This document shows positions 51,201 to 55,094 of a DNA stretch of 64,000 nt, piece by piece. The DNA lies in contig CAMCVS010000002.1 in the NCBI GenBank assembly GCA_945881965.1, positions 1 through 64,000 on the forward strand, read 5' to 3'. Made by a program: the position numbers and the translations under genes. Origin of the DNA: Paracoccus haematequi. Lineage in GTDB: Bacteria > Pseudomonadota > Alphaproteobacteria > Rhodobacterales > Rhodobacteraceae. Numbering within the stretch: the first letter of the stretch is position 1; the number at the start of each line of letters is the position of its first letter. The notes beneath the pieces are model-generated. The model ran no database searches and had not been told where the DNA came from. It was given only the letters and a program-made list of their open reading frames with translations.

Positions 51201-54147
51201 AGTCATCCGCATTGGCGATGCGCGGGATATGCAGCGTGACCGTGACCGGCGTGTCGGCCAGACCGTCATGCAGCAGGCCATCGTCGTTCAGATCGACCTG
51301 CCCGAACCCCGCCTCGCGCAACAGGTCGGTGCCGTCGCCACCTTCGATCACATCGGTGCCGAACCCGCCCGACAGCGTGTCATCCTGACTGCCGCCATAA
51401 AGCGTGTCATTCCCCAGCCCGCCCACCAGTTCGACCCGCGCAAAGGTCAGGTCCGAGGCGTCGAAATGGCTGACCGGCAATGCGGTCAGATTGCCATCCG
51501 CCGGGGGCGTGCCGACGGACAGCAGGCGCACCACGGCGATCCGGTCCAGAAAATCGGTCTGGCCATCATGGGTGACTTCGACCTGACCGGCAAACTCGCC
51601 GTCTTCGACCACCCAATGGCCGGAAACCCCGGCGGCGACATAGCTGTCCTCGGCGCTGCTGATCGCGCCGCCAATCAGGGTATCGCTGCCGCTGCTGCTG
51701 AGGAACACATCGGCAAAGTTCGACCCGGTCAGCAGGTCGTCGCCCTCGCCGCCCGAAATCGTCAGCGACCCTTGAAAGGCTGACGCGTCGATGCTGATGT
51801 CGTCGTCCCAGTCATCGGCGGCGGTCAGCGTGCCTGTTGCGATGCCGGTCAGGTTGATCGTCAGGTTGGCGTCGTCGTCGCGCAGGTCGCCGGTCCCATC
51901 CGCGTGCAGGGTTGCCACCACATCGCCCTGCACCGCGCCATAGAACAGCACGTTGCGCCCCGTGCCGCCGATCAGGTTGGCCGCGCCGGTGGTCACATTG
52001 GTGCCGACGGTATCATCCCCCGCCCCGCCATCGACAAACCGCGTCGTCGCGTTGCCGATCAGCACATCGCGGCGGTCCGACCCGATCAGGCCATGCACCG
52101 CGCCCTGCCAGGTGGCAAATCCAGAGGCAAAGCCGTCATCATCGGAGGTCAGATCAACCTCGACCAGCCCGACATAGGTGCTGTAATTGACCGTCAGGTC
52201 ACCCGCACCGGCATTGACCAGCGTGCGCAGCCCGTCATAGCCCAGCCGGTGGTCGCCCTGTTCGATATGGCCGATGAACACGTCCTGCGGGCGCAGCACC
52301 GCAGCCGTCGCCAGCCGCAGGGTCAGCCCGTCGGGGTCACCCTCGGCCCCGCTGCCGGTCAGGTGATCCACCCCGGCAAATGTTACCACCGCGCCCGCAC
52401 CGGCGGTCAGGCCGACACGCGCCTGCCCGCTGGCCCCCGCCTGTCCCAGCGCAGCCACCTCGAATGTGGTGATATAGGGCGTCGGGGCGGCGGCAGGATC
52501 GGCGGCGGGAACCGTCAGGCCCACGTCGCCCGCCAGCGTATCCGCGCCCTCGCCCAGCAGCAGGTCCAGCGACCGTGTCGCCGCCACCAGCGTCACGCGG
52601 TCATTGCCCGCGCCGGTGTCGATGCGGGACGTGTCCGCGCCTGCGGTGACGGTATCGTTGCCCGCTCCCAGCAACAGCGTGGTGATCCCCGCCACGGCCT
52701 TGGACAGGGCCGCGTCGCTGGTGTCTGTCGCGCTGAACCCGGTGATCTCGCCGCGCGACAGATCGGCGCGCACGCCAGCGGTCCAGGTCCGCAGGTCCAG
52801 CACGCGGGCCTGTGTCGCGCTTGGGCTGATCGCCAGCGCATCCAGCGCGGTGACCTGCAAGGCGGGCCCACCCGCCACAACGATGTCCAGCCCGGCCTCG
52901 GCATCGACCCCAAGCGCGGTGACCGAGACTGCCAGATCGCTGATCACCGTCAGGTGGTCGTGGGTGTCGCTCAGCCGCAGCACATCCGCACCGGTCACCG
53001 TCACGGTCGTTTCTGTCGCCGCGCCGAAACGGCCCTTCAGCGTCGCCTCGGGCAAGATGCCGGTGCCAAAGGCATCAAGGCTCCAGACAGCATCCTGATC
53101 CGCGCCCAGAACCGTGTCGCGTCCGCCCAAGAGGCTGACCGTGACATCATTGATCAGCCGCAGCGTGTCGTCCTGCTGCGTCGCCTCAAAGCTGCGCAGG
53201 CCGCGCATATCGAACCGCACAGCGTCATCGTCGCCGCGCAACAGGTCGATCCGGCCGTCAATCAAATCAAGCCGCGCGCCGAACCCGGTCTGCGCGGCAA
53301 GGCTGAGCGGGCTTGCCGCCTGTGCGTCCAAACCCTCCGCGCCTAGGATCAGCGTCACGCCCGTGGTGGCCGTCCGCGTCAGGGTCGTCGCCGCATCCCA
53401 TGTCAGGCCATAGGCGGTCGTTGCGGTATCGGCGACGATGTCACGCGCCGCCCGCAGGTCCAGCGTTTCAACCCCGGAATACCGCCACAATGCGCGGCTT
53501 TGCCGATCCGTGCCGAACAGGTGTTGCCCGGTGATCGACGGCAGCGCGCCGTTGTCGTCCGCCGAGGGCGGGGTGATCGCATCGTTGTCGGGATTGGACC
53601 CGGCCAACAGAAACCCCGCGCCGGTCTGGCTGGCATCCAGCGACCACAACAGGCCCAGCCCGGTATCCGGGCCGATCAGGCTGTCCGCGCCTGCGCCCAG
53701 ATCAATCTCGAAGGTCACGTTGCCCGCAACCGCCAGCAGCGTATCGTCCAGGCGCACCCGGTCGGCGCCCGCCGTGCCCGTCAGGCTGAGGATTTGCAGC
53801 CCCTGCCGCGCCGCCGGATCGGCCAGATCAGCACCCCGCGCGTCCGCGGCCAGCGTCAGCCCGGTTTCGCTACCATCCGATACCAGCAACCTGCTGGCCA
53901 CCACCTGCGCCCCGCGGGCGTCCGGGTCCAGCCCGCGGATCAGTTGCAGCCGATGTTCCTGCCCGGCGGCCTGACCGTCGGCGTTGTCAAAGGCCACCTC
54001 GACCACCCGCAGGCTGTAGCCCGCGTCATTGGGGGCCAGCACCGCCAGCGGGTCCGCGCTCAGCAGGATGCGCGGCTCCAGCAGGTCAATGGCCGCCTCG
54101 CGCTTGCGCAGACCAGACCGCCGCGCGGCGGGCGCAAAGGGCCACAA
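24292..54147 (-). CDS. Giant LEPR-XLL / RTX / beta-helix surface protein, 9,951 residues
   Basis: Single uninterrupted frame of 29.9 kb, about 47% of the window. The basic N-terminus leads into the LEPR-XLL motif (LEPRILLSADPL, residues 23-34), a marker of very large bacterial proteins, instead of a normal signal peptide. RTX-type Gly/Asp nonapeptides cluster at the N-terminal side (for example 51320-51425) and near the C-terminus (26080-26310, 24980-25050), implying calcium binding. Between them are two tandem ~110-residue modules (49640-50300), a Gly/Thr/Pro linker (48530-48670), a long Ala/Gly-rich region with recurring strand modules (40600-47300), an alpha-helical insert (33900-35700) and haemagglutinin-like beta-helix repeats (28700-33300). 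Start: TTG at 54147 with a poor ribosome site, 24 bp past an in-frame amber codon. Likely a surface adhesin or filament; function is not shown. Confidence 0.85.
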   Translation of the reverse strand: MWPFAPAARRSGLRKREAAIDLLEPRILLSADPLAVLAPNDAGYSLRVVEVAFDNADGQAAGQEHRLQLIRGLDPDARGAQVVASRLLVSDGSETGLTLAADARGADLADPAARQGLQILSLTGTAGADRVRLDDTLLAVAGNVTFEIDLGAGADSLIGPDTGLGLLWSLDASQTGAGFLLAGSNPDNDAITPPSADDNGALPSITGQHLFGTDRQSRALWRYSGVETLDLRAARDIVADTATTAYGLTWDAATTLTRTATTGVTLILGAEGLDAQAASPLSLAAQTGFGARLDLIDGRIDLLRGDDDAVRFDMRGLRSFEATQQDDTLRLINDVTVSLLGGRDTVLGADQDAVWSLDAFGTGILPEATLKGRFGAATETTVTVTGADVLRLSDTHDHLTVISDLAVSVTALGVDAEAGLDIVVAGGPALQVTALDALAISPSATQARVLDLRTWTAGVRADLSRGEITGFSATDTSDAALSKAVAGITTLLLGAGNDTVTAGADTSRIDTGAGNDRVTLVAATRSLDLLLGEGADTLAGDVGLTVPAADPAAAPTPYITTFEVAALGQAGASGQARVGLTAGAGAVVTFAGVDHLTGSGAEGDPDGLTLRLATAAVLRPQDVFIGHIEQGDHRLGYDGLRTLVNAGAGDLTVNYSTYVGLVEVDLTSDDDGFASGFATWQGAVHGLIGSDRRDVLIGNATTRFVDGGAGDDTVGTNVTTGAANLIGGTGRNVLFYGAVQGDVVATLHADGTGDLRDDDANLTINLTGIATGTLTAADDWDDDISIDASAFQGSLTISGGEGDDLLTGSNFADVFLSSSGSDTLIGGAISSAEDSYVAAGVSGHWVVEDGEFAGQVEVTHDGQTDFLDRIAVVRLLSVGTPPADGNLTALPVSHFDASDLTFARVELVGGLGNDTLYGGSQDDTLSGGFGTDVIEGGDGTDLLREAGFGQVDLNDDGLLHDGLADTPVTVTLHIPRIANADDWVQVFILNDSGERVWSRRIYLGADLAALVTQSRTATDDTAREALLDSYRDGFASRIAAAMDDMHTVPGGLFKVTAAFGTETLSGYGGVPNPVAESVLTLTISLEGAMTGRNPGYAQIGIAGQYYETQDSAVPVATQADSFGANIFQVATVPAATRGEDWREDLDGIERIDITLDAGADGWADLAGYSGAVTVRGGDLADVVTLRVGQTALLGGGDDTVTLVTDQLTHPAVDVVAGRIDGGGGNDLLFLSGSRVSVTNSTISIGASASVQVTHAGIEDFVLDGSDGDDRLDASGLDAGVIGADTLLTDLAGFGWPVLPLTVLDVVLQGSPEVFRVTIPEAARTVADLLATFNAAGTGLQASLTATGLVLRRNAAPIPLPVAFSAPALTASHVTVNTSLTGQMTITPPAGTTGDTLLSVLATAGWPVRAGPLDVSVPGSSKLYRVTVPATARTVNDLLAVFNAPGTGLAAALTTAGLVLRAIGDPASVVVDRQPQAFSDPALTALGLAVDSSVIGQMTVALPVVKKRVLIDGKAGADTLLGSAGDDILKASAGATTGSSIAGGGGNDRVIVVTPSDPFGPAFRHDLTLKTGQAGGTATDTITLKRTNLADKTETTLTLAAVTGAETLELRGTNDKDNVDATDLVRDFVYRGYLGDDAIKLGKAANTVIVDDDRFGFINAGPTEISGDGREVNVHVAFQGGTGGTSATPPSGVLKQDTIDRLKVDAKVKSKLEVGAAPDLDEVAFRHRLRDDVRGTLDVQGAVVAAGFQTLTLKAEHVVLEKTALITGATLNLTLTGPRITIAEGAEINIGGKLTLKADGTAGPTKASGVSVQHSRVSVEVGLPDPRPAAPVVTPPPGTGGTGTGGTGTGGGVPGGGGVSDPAPATPAVATPTPTKITAGEISIALKGGTAAADPPNGWARQLGLTFGNGILDTLQTITTLGAFGHAKSHLSFQTGDHVQFKTVTDNDQSGDFTVTLESTVNSSPTYKTANSVVEFGAAIVLSVVDVTHKLDLRGSFDIAGSLSATSTVDAQSMAIIGMKGRNGIGIGVIANVAMIDNQVTVATNGTASVGGRLVVGATTTERIYSENLVSQEKNSRFGAGIVVEVGKGTTSARLAGNWQAGTALTEPSKDGATISVTAATDKAGAKKNRLFILPQELGGVNNGISTGSSGGNVADLIEEQLNPVNALSKSGIAAAANKTKAVAGVGGFFKKLDGVANPTPDANAPAAPSLQVSGAVTVIFDRNHTNAWLGWAETDATLAPKASVILAKTGDVEVTAKTTANPTQGTSASTANEGKGTPKGETPSEVVQPAETAGSVAISISIYDQNALARLERGVSLTAPGLVTVSADAINEYDLTALPFRSIVETFPTRVAEGTTYDRTMAWLTVVTDHVGDDFGLGGFFTSFTQASARGSALGVMFAVSFLDLGYHALTQIADGVVIQTAPTTDPAADNDGLTVTATARNDIFAVTGNIEFIGVTYGSDVDAGLGQASSLRDGLQRQAKKISADFRNMFPGGGQTDGEEAGPAGTAVGLSLAMSERDTSAVVEIGAITVTKAQMTVETNTGGLELSYAGSGVVDTPAVKDKKLVGGGGEEASDLAITGSVQYSRLISVSAVDIDAGSQITLTGALTLKARDGADTFILAGAKPQSEQSAIGVSVAVVRADRTIRVAFDGTPTTGGFVRATALDVAATLEGFTFALALAGSFVNEPEAAAPDVPGDDDDDDAGSAAAVTPATALSGASSGAAPGTSVAEASSGSGGLAISGAGSALIENVVVAARVANLTEITAATISVTAEDKSWRAIVGGALSASERDGSKALAGGVAIVSGTRSVTAEIAADTARLVIYNAKTINVLATDAAIHALVAGGVSATTGRGGKAVSGAIAVNVASVTVRAAMTGASADHDIRLQIKGDKTLPNLDLTVQANQTGAAYAIAGAVAVTTSSGPSLGAPPPTAPTGAQGSFGAGVAVQARTAVTEAEVAHVSNDLLGPQTLKLFFNKVAVTATDSSTLRTISVAAAVAAGSRTVTPEGKKATAGVGMAAVTWLRGSTRSILTDSALDGGGNGSGGVVVKVDSARAVETVAGGLALSSGGLAFGMGAAITIIENAPTADGLVGSGVFASGNRLTLQQTDASFIADMRDSVITVAVGAAISRGISGAGSAAVTIDRSAVTVDVSGGTITAFSSIVVPKVTLNAQNTRSYLTLGGGAALSAKTAGASASVGAGVAVTLIEGDTTAVLGDDTAFVMRSSGGSTYRDSALAILATTAQSVITVGVAGAAGGRFALGGSVAITRISGTTDAEYGRATGAHAATGQLGSLTIAARDGGSIVNLAGALALTPQQVAIGLGWADVSLSRSVLATLDARSALTLNGALSVSATVAQADTRTADAKTYSTSAQGRLTAAAGTTSTGRETASDTLTKAVADGDTAQRDLINLSVGIAGARTVGAALNVARTTIDRDVKVNIGADTRVTQTAGDMTALAEDRGRVLTLGLSAAASIAATDTVGLALAGALGWADVQSQVLVTVAKGAVLTQTHAGAVTLATRALADVLTLGVGAAVTAGAAKVSGAVGLSAAVNRVGAISDISFDGTLVSNGGSAMLAAGSAVHVTAMGVAASLAAGTGKLALAGAGALAFNSFGGSAAVLLDGASLTGLGSAALTADSAVQLDAKVLSLAVALRAGDSGAAAALGVGIAVSRLGEAGLGVDIPGTRIDVRRSTLTVSGALTLTATAADEIRTRVLALSAAATAGGSTGVALSGAGALVFASGRTVVAITVDHSTLTAGAGGLRIDATDKTRIDSAALGAALAASLSQTGVAIALAASVADNTLTGDVAVTVTDSRLTDTAARIIVTALDQRQITAQAIAVSVTAAIGSSLGVGISGAGAFALNDLRGHIAADMTRVTLDAPGLTLRARSEAKIDASLLGVAAALAGGSQSAGALAIGAAYIRNTLRDLTITATLTDPLNAGTASFGDLTVTAENAVQVAAKTVAVGAALALAGSAAGALAGAGAVIDTDVDVQTAALLRFGATTPVFRAGVVTVSAEDTAKVSATAVGAAAALALSGSAALALAIGVSLADTVYTGTVEATIAGTGADRPALQARSVAVTSRSEAQVTSTVTAASAALAISSTGVALSGAGARADNRVAVATKAAMTDVGVTATGGDIAVTAHSATTSTAVVRAIAASVAGGAIAVGGSIGVSLANSRMAPIGARAHETVATVTRSRLATDRDITIAAAAADRHVIGVTSAAAAIAIGVGGAAAGAGMRIEVGNAHNVQALVTDSDLSARNISVTALADTAVEAETPGAMMTAAAVSVGLVGLSAAVSVLRADVTDKVQAQITGGHSAAPIMADTLEVTAEALTGLTGFQATAAAVAAGAIGVTATGVDATQTVRNTVLANLDVGAARTVIVAGDLTVGAYETVDFGMTIDSASIAAAALGLSGGGASMVLRHGSDVKARLGAGSYRIITGSVESLSSLAGSVAVQGVAVGRIGGAVINLAGAHADARVATEVTDARITKFYPTDGTVPAEYRFAATSQYDVAILGAAVGTAGGLGALGGMAVALSAGVTRHADDDVTTRISGADIAIDSVALSADATALLLGHAKTGGIGGLTVMGASTRIDEDLAALVAITGATTINAGHLDIAATGARQSDGRSDTKSAGVASGSGGVLTVNSLGTSLVQIMGAATAKPTLAADQLDIRATTTLRKDYIGNRDQRAQYGTAAGTADPVAHQRLGAALAGFAALGTRNLDTATASLAGLEVLSSTTQLGRAPGDTPDIDIAFATLTTQPTGFAAARHEITIAARQNVIASDATAVEAVRAVGASALASAVHVDGETLVRIADATLQNKRGTLAITTRSDTSASASASLLQLAPFTLALDVEAKSDIDTASRIVLGQGAALSAETVDLSAGRGTGADGLVTAENVSASVATDGTIASLTPPFGRTLAENRIVTASGIDIQADAKVVAGGNATLRADKARVTTANEGAFIVLALIPFGVDQDRENHVTQTDRITLATGGSVIAGADHKVIYEARSARNLSADGRTLTLGDGTQIAALAAGETSRVLTQTERDALGLGDSVAEIVLERWDANGVTVDLRAGDLVKTADGYFVYRQNQTAATADAALPSYQAPDRVALNQIDTANTALWTAIPSEVPSDFPVGTAEENEGKTAEQIKQERYEAYIGTEYGTIFDVAEMAGLRDILNQPQNAIFVLRRADDPQPTVSVGNVGSILYQSYDEIRGWLDNHASNAAAVLKYTAQLDQIKQQLTALGLPLPASSAGGIAELPAGQDTLFLDIPALTASAGSIFVTGDFVGNTANMTVRGDVELTVRSDLWMGLRIGDLEIRDTTTTLYNAATQTFESTRPGRIYINDIERGGAGGDSAVLTLALSPGAAADYAYLTAPGTDFAQSAPDLYIIGTVRNDLGHAVIRNTLGSVNISGEVLAASVDLTAGSDLNVAADWYNLGGAPETYAKGAQVALMAAQRAPLLNANPGESNVVHYPGATSANYDLVQAARDAAAISSRVFAYGNINIVANYVNLAGYLQSGIERIDLKITAGFDELMTDARLNTDLTLDALAAVALDHWSKKSAADKAALGGPAFATGEVNGLPYFVNGHWDAETRSIVLDDMVFRGGQIDITGRVFATAAGGQIVVAKGHGAVTIENASSAKLVMNAIDLSADRVGTVTITDLNTLREGGTLVDRTVFTFDAAGEHKTVYHDRIAGLDITRAATGVADTANPTVFNPVAHTTYGYVTGFVQGQQTTIVQYRKGGFLDLNVFSSYGREVSRVSTPVGANTPLLESRFLTVDPTRTSEYSIETSKVADTAMSLVPGMIIKRAGSNDYWRVTANVAADARVTLSALFDAGGQVVAAYRDMLAAATGFSFTTTDVAAGQFVSDFTGQTITRHTRKGGNWLTGYDYTTTTVISETVKYYSTVSMKADYAVAVTGVSAETDGDPLSTAGDVRIDSKTGVTLRGNLLLGAGGTAYLNTPGTPGAPTGGDIVMDTGRYVHGWLGGIATTGKVALGVVYQTAPTATGPGVLDITAQDVSLTIGSDSDADGVALIRKIAATGNVAVRAENGIMAVPGGPAVAITGARIELQTLKGGIGSDAARLVIDTSATSGIGGFAAGAMGDIFVTEATGDLLLVTPQAIFNDFVQADLLPGETLTISVGSQTGVVDLTAPGTIRDANFENSVALEQARLDAHFATLDLDAIAERVFEVEKEAEYQLYLEYWNLFRANLPAGAIADSDIRNLSSFRDYVQARTGDDTAAATALTAELYATYQQTHETYRASAFVDTALYQAYYRDIVTASQGQPLPALLSQTPAYQRLVAQDLQDRVETALHARYGEIHHHLIHLDVGRDSVVGSYISLIHEDSGILIDLALSEKFQAALALQEALYRQQNGLPPDAEVPASLAEEALAVLTPIHAALWRFDHATLVQYVDVIRAAHPQGLAVSATEADIATYIAQIHSDGDAHVFVGDLPKFAAFLDAQFAAWRADRGLPATTPMPDDFRHAEIDRFIAIHAALGSQTQAVLTAPATDLRALAPALFASETSLYDLYADRFDWVHGVLVASDVGAGSRAATFIADLHTDASHYVPLQETAAFQALAARVALSDADIAAFEDLHDDLWQVDHALLVTYQTKVRATTQAALADNDVRTARQILLDSYAASRPAAERFDIFAQADASLTALLPDFDATAAKAAAAADIAYAYEGLHARFRAQTQQDSYLQAVFVEDAAARDAAIADIRRGLTASNLVLSQDLAAEYLPFANGAGGVHGGGAEIIENANIVGVHVRLTAAAVGATAQTRLIQWPASGTALDADTRALMASLEPDDIKGVLYNVYYKASAAPTGDVLTRAAAARDPAQAGSGLQDMAWVVRAAGDTSAITLTNGRTLIATWSADHSFAVYRLKTADPNAPVNLTVTAAALPRDARFELFDMGAAKSFGTDTESLTLQQGDFYLDKRAIAYLLAARAEDVNLRAVVGSADMTLTATVTGDLEIGHDGASLTVQRAQAGGIARLVSSGSILGAAGVTGAHVTAKGHLDLVSDTGSLGTAAQGLRIDLGPVGTTAPRLHVLAATGGHLVNARSAALDVTRVATGGDFRIESGGDIRLGQVAVSGRFSVKTTGNLDHLTPDGPQIGAATLQLDVGGSVGRQDGRTLAALQSAMATVTHDTAITGALRTSATGISGSVTGALILSAAHGLAVTGNLTVDGIAVLQAAGALSTSDTARLTAKGGAVLRSTGGDIGSRVAGFGLGAGSGAVWMQGLQLANLRNAGVVDIARLAAAREVVLSGTSVRNAAGNAAAIHAATLRLDGDGTGTFDGVPVAVGNLDIGGGFATITLTATQAMTISGAGPAQGGAASVRRLDLTFAEDAVITEDLVIAGAGVAGNAVAGLFLTGQKALTLRGDLTVTGGDIGVTATGALVLGPSDITAMAGKVTLSGASLDLRDVRIVQAGHADGVQITTTAGDAALTQTGINADAVALTGTAAGKLTLSQTQIAAQIGALATSGFGDVITRNVTLNAAAEKLALHQARRDIADGLRVIAGRGTGVAEVAVSDGIFGDGTLLGFGHDGTALTLTLSGLTGEQAIGHRTAADDGTVTLVPVRITAVVGEVAVLLQGVAGGTGAATLAGLQVVSHGGNLTLAAKDLTALTLAQAVTLPVNGQDVVHSVPDEADPVLWARSHKLSVDLGAVALTVADGTLRAGDDTTAATLTLTARALTGQNSRIAAQSGSTLSLTTTEALRLTNPARGSLIQASNADVALQGASVALNGGGLTVTNSVLRLGATGAVEMRATTQSSISDVQIRNSALMITAATLDMTGVTLTQSGGRLAKTNNIGLSLTTTGATTLARSTVTAASTIVALNMGTLNLDRTSQVRLQKDGASVFVLAANLAIPGSDFGTITGFNLTHDTTADAIAFSANRLITLALSTSLDRVTVTSAGALGLNIVTLTATGAGPSVVALSAAGVDLNGLGLNATGAGRMSVTVDTQAAGQTAVLQGVTTRGVDRLAINADMITITNSQLNNLKDAVLRGAGGATAATISITGIPGNQAAITADVLDVATTNLTVTQAILTGRDTLHLAGGAAGSVWAVTDSTLASGAQAGDRAGQITLQTAGALRLSNVTANLFDGVAGDRQAALGLMAASVAISNSTLRAQRSNQTSNPAVGLVITATDLTGTSPTLTLANTRVEGWGHSVLQAASVAVTADSLLSGSTSAALRITGLGATAASVDVLAPLSGSATDLRATRIAVQNSRIADFGTARLVAQTIALESTSATVTGLDLSNGGATGAITLSGNTFLTAHDRMNIAAHSLSAVDDVHLIAPVMTITAVNVTLRDTDLEAATSLSLTGGGDQAWTLDDALFIATDSGGGGTRAIQIETTGALTIKDSHVQVNTRGAILIGAAQGLSFTQGLKTDPHIRTANGDITLHADSLSLHGALTIAALDGSVTLDARSIDHGAETVDLRGSTKVRIETGAGLTTGTGALRINHDHALAESRVELVLFSTRYAGAGAAGAVLDIGRGLEIRRSQVLVQGSNGNDTVTVWFDALDDSNVTVESGDGDDIITLDASPQAGGGTGVIADGDILVRAGAGDDTLNIRAGRIDRSVIRVALDAGSDTVLLAAETGDRTTLDLHGGAGADKFTIVPTTGFTNSAIDVAGGDGDDAIEVENVAGAVGALGMQLSGDAGYDRITLGIAEAGLTGTLALEALAGHGAHDFDELHLNFAGTGAQTVTSHRGRIEIAQVASNGTPIGLLRMTLSADELGQLRLNTGAGNDAFYIDDSALSLVLDGGADADLFQIGQFYATRPDSTDPDLQFGLIKTTEGWISSGPAHAIDLIGGDGNDSFVVLANQAEIAASGGAGDDSLTVVQFEAAQNAVQNAGTASIQKGLISFAGDDGHETLTIVGAPGGGDSVLVDSAGYFSASLQVRHDTVETMTLSGGSRDDRIHVTGDAANELQRLDIRGGGGSDYISVGGASGEQAARDRFGLREAGNVLAATGRETRLGLQFAADAKLVAGQSLTHMLTVPALADLYAEHALTNTRFTLEVEVSPRDLRAIDAEHDHPGQRVTASINGGHGSVLAGFDANGAVAQTFTITLTAPDGAILRAEDYIIRHSILPDAALPEVARDLLLPAVPSAAVAAVGAARLFDADSGLAEAAAKTGAMDAARLRVTVDADATLDRTPWLASYHAISGAVVTNVLPVMAQLPPVGPDGDRVAVTYHDTSLPGFGDIPSDQRIYVTAQSVTRAWEFGAFNPNTATTANGIVQRGGERFDVTFADPRGVNINLGDQTVDASADKTGLLVVTGTDAADDLNLVAMGADTHLVVRGGAGNDNIKKYQLDGIFDGGAGDDTITADTVHTQITRTIEANGQVFPVYEPVYIGTDFNRGMILGGLGNDSITGFAQIVLGDSSIAVSDTARRAGDTDAFRILSGAEIASGAMAGRDTISLTDVTDPSQSNYDRPTRQIIASDWGKVAFHDGVTWTRASSYDVARVWDAFGYGNTDTITLGASHVAGSYVVLGSDGADQITVSQPALPVVTPHSPFAANHIIGGWGQVTFADGTGGTQRGLVSNMTSLTRFTQVTPSVFNIAKPDIDATLTRTLTLGAAKDFVILGGGGKVTDSAGAALFLTGGFGRMDFNVAATSEAGMITEFSSDIDGFDSVNLDVTSRADRAVIIGGYGNDTISLRDQAQGASATLADRWNRLPNVILGDNGSVTFHSGERVRQVFASGYDAYARNDVITGSVNRDILVGNAGGDTISGLGGDDIIAPDSLVYNETLPDAAGRWDITAFAPVATFTYPETIIGRTPPATAALGDFLLLTEAQVDRALDQPNGTGLNPTLWSLQIKLDATGPILVTGARSSNLNQTVDVPPTVQFPPNIRRLDDVIRDRGLADDVVNALYDGGLRRGVLLSVNEVKNYFVLFKTAAAENRPEDHSDALATGSPLATPGVMGNAANLDSVATPANAAANDGTVPEADQTAQAGAGWRLAGWKMVGRA

Positions 54148-54171
54148 CCAGCGTGGCCAGGGCAGCGTATC

Positions 54172-54270
54172 CTAGCTGCGCGCGGCACCAGGCGCATCAC
54201 CCGCAGCCAAGGCCGCTGCAGCGCGGTTGCGCGCGGATCGTTTGGCCTTGCGCTGTGAGGTCAGGTCCAT
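54172..54270 (-). CDS. Possible 32-residue basic leader peptide before the giant gene
   Basis: An ATG frame of 32 codons plus TAG, fitting exactly between the SapC-like gene (its ATG is 6 bp after that stop) and the giant gene. It begins MDLTSQRKAKRSARNR and ends in an Ala/Gly-rich tail. It is in the same frame as the giant gene, and its amber stop (54172-54174) is the nearest in-frame stop before the giant's TTG start. It could be a real coupling peptide, or the original N-terminus of the giant protein cut off by a nonsense change or suppressed by read-through. No family is recognised. Confidence 0.4.
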   Translation of the reverse strand: MDLTSQRKAKRSARNRAAAALAAGDAPGAARS

Positions 54271-54276
54271 CTGCGC

Positions 54277-55065
54277 CTACATCATCACATCGGCAGGCTG
54301 TTGTGCCGGGGCAAGGGGCGCGGGCGTCACCGCGTCAGGCGGGGCACTGGCAAGTTTCTGCACCACGGGTTCGATCGTCTGCAACGACACCAGATGCAAC
54401 TGGATCAGGTCCAACTCGCCCGTCCGGAACAACCCGAGCACCGCCGCATCGTCCAGCGCGCGCAACTTGTCCGCCGCCACGCGCAGAAACCCGGTGACCT
54501 CGCCGCGCCGCGTCCCGGCGATGGTAAAGTCGATCCGCGCCTCTTCCAGCAGGCCAAGATCATCAAGACGCTGTGCAAAAGCCTGCGTGCGCAGAAAGGT
54601 CTGCTGATACTCCTGCACAAAGCCCAGGATCGTGCGGGTATAGGCGGTTTCCTGACCGGTGCTGTCGAACAACCGCTCGCCCTCGCCGTCGCTGTTCAGC
54701 GCGGCGCAGGTGTCATCAACGCACAGCGTGAACCGGTCCGCATCGGACGCGAACACGAACGGATAGCGCCGCAGGAAGGCCGGCACATAGCGCCCGGTCC
54801 ATTGGCCATCCGCGCCCACGAAACTGTTGTGATCCTGCGTCACCCCCAACAGCGCCAAGGGCGTCACCGCCCCATCGCCGCCGCGCGCGAACAGGATCGG
54901 ATATTCCAGCGCCGCCGGGGCAAATTCGACATCCAGCAGCGGCACGGAATTCAACCCGGCGGCAAAGCCGAAATCGCTGATCCGCCGCACCGACACGTCG
55001 CGGTGTGCGTCGCGGTTCAACGGCACCACGCGGTTGTAGATCAACAATTGCGTCACGTCTTGCAC
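54277..55065 (-). CDS. SapC-family protein
   Basis: 262-residue protein matching the SapC family (named from Campylobacter surface-layer loci). Typical stretches are VVPLNRDAHRDVSV, DFGFAAGLNSVPLLDVEFAPAA, EYPILFAR, and GRYVPAFLRRYPFVFA. No signal peptide or membrane segment is evident, so it is probably cytoplasmic. The annotated start is a GTG at 55065; a second in-frame GTG at 55056 has a better GGGG ribosome site. It lies 29 bp after the TolC-like gene and just before the giant gene. The molecular role of SapC is not firmly known; a helper function for the giant surface protein is inferred from position. Confidence 0.85.
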   Translation of the reverse strand: MQDVTQLLIYNRVVPLNRDAHRDVSVRRISDFGFAAGLNSVPLLDVEFAPAALEYPILFARGGDGAVTPLALLGVTQDHNSFVGADGQWTGRYVPAFLRRYPFVFASDADRFTLCVDDTCAALNSDGEGERLFDSTGQETAYTRTILGFVQEYQQTFLRTQAFAQRLDDLGLLEEARIDFTIAGTRRGEVTGFLRVAADKLRALDDAAVLGLFRTGELDLIQLHLVSLQTIEPVVQKLASAPPDAVTPAPLAPAQQPADVMM

Positions 55066-55094
55066 CCCATAAATCTATCGTCGTCTCGTCCCCG

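Noticed and set aside
24292-54147. Very long open frames on the plus strand opposite the giant gene (for example 38179-41838)
   Set aside because: They mirror the giant gene's GC-rich codons, lack ribosome sites and family motifs, and have the Arg/Gln/His-rich text typical of antisense shadows.
24292-54147. Nonribosomal peptide or polyketide synthase as the explanation for a 30-kb gene
   Set aside because: No adenylation, condensation, ketosynthase or carrier motifs; the sequence is RTX and beta-helix type throughout.
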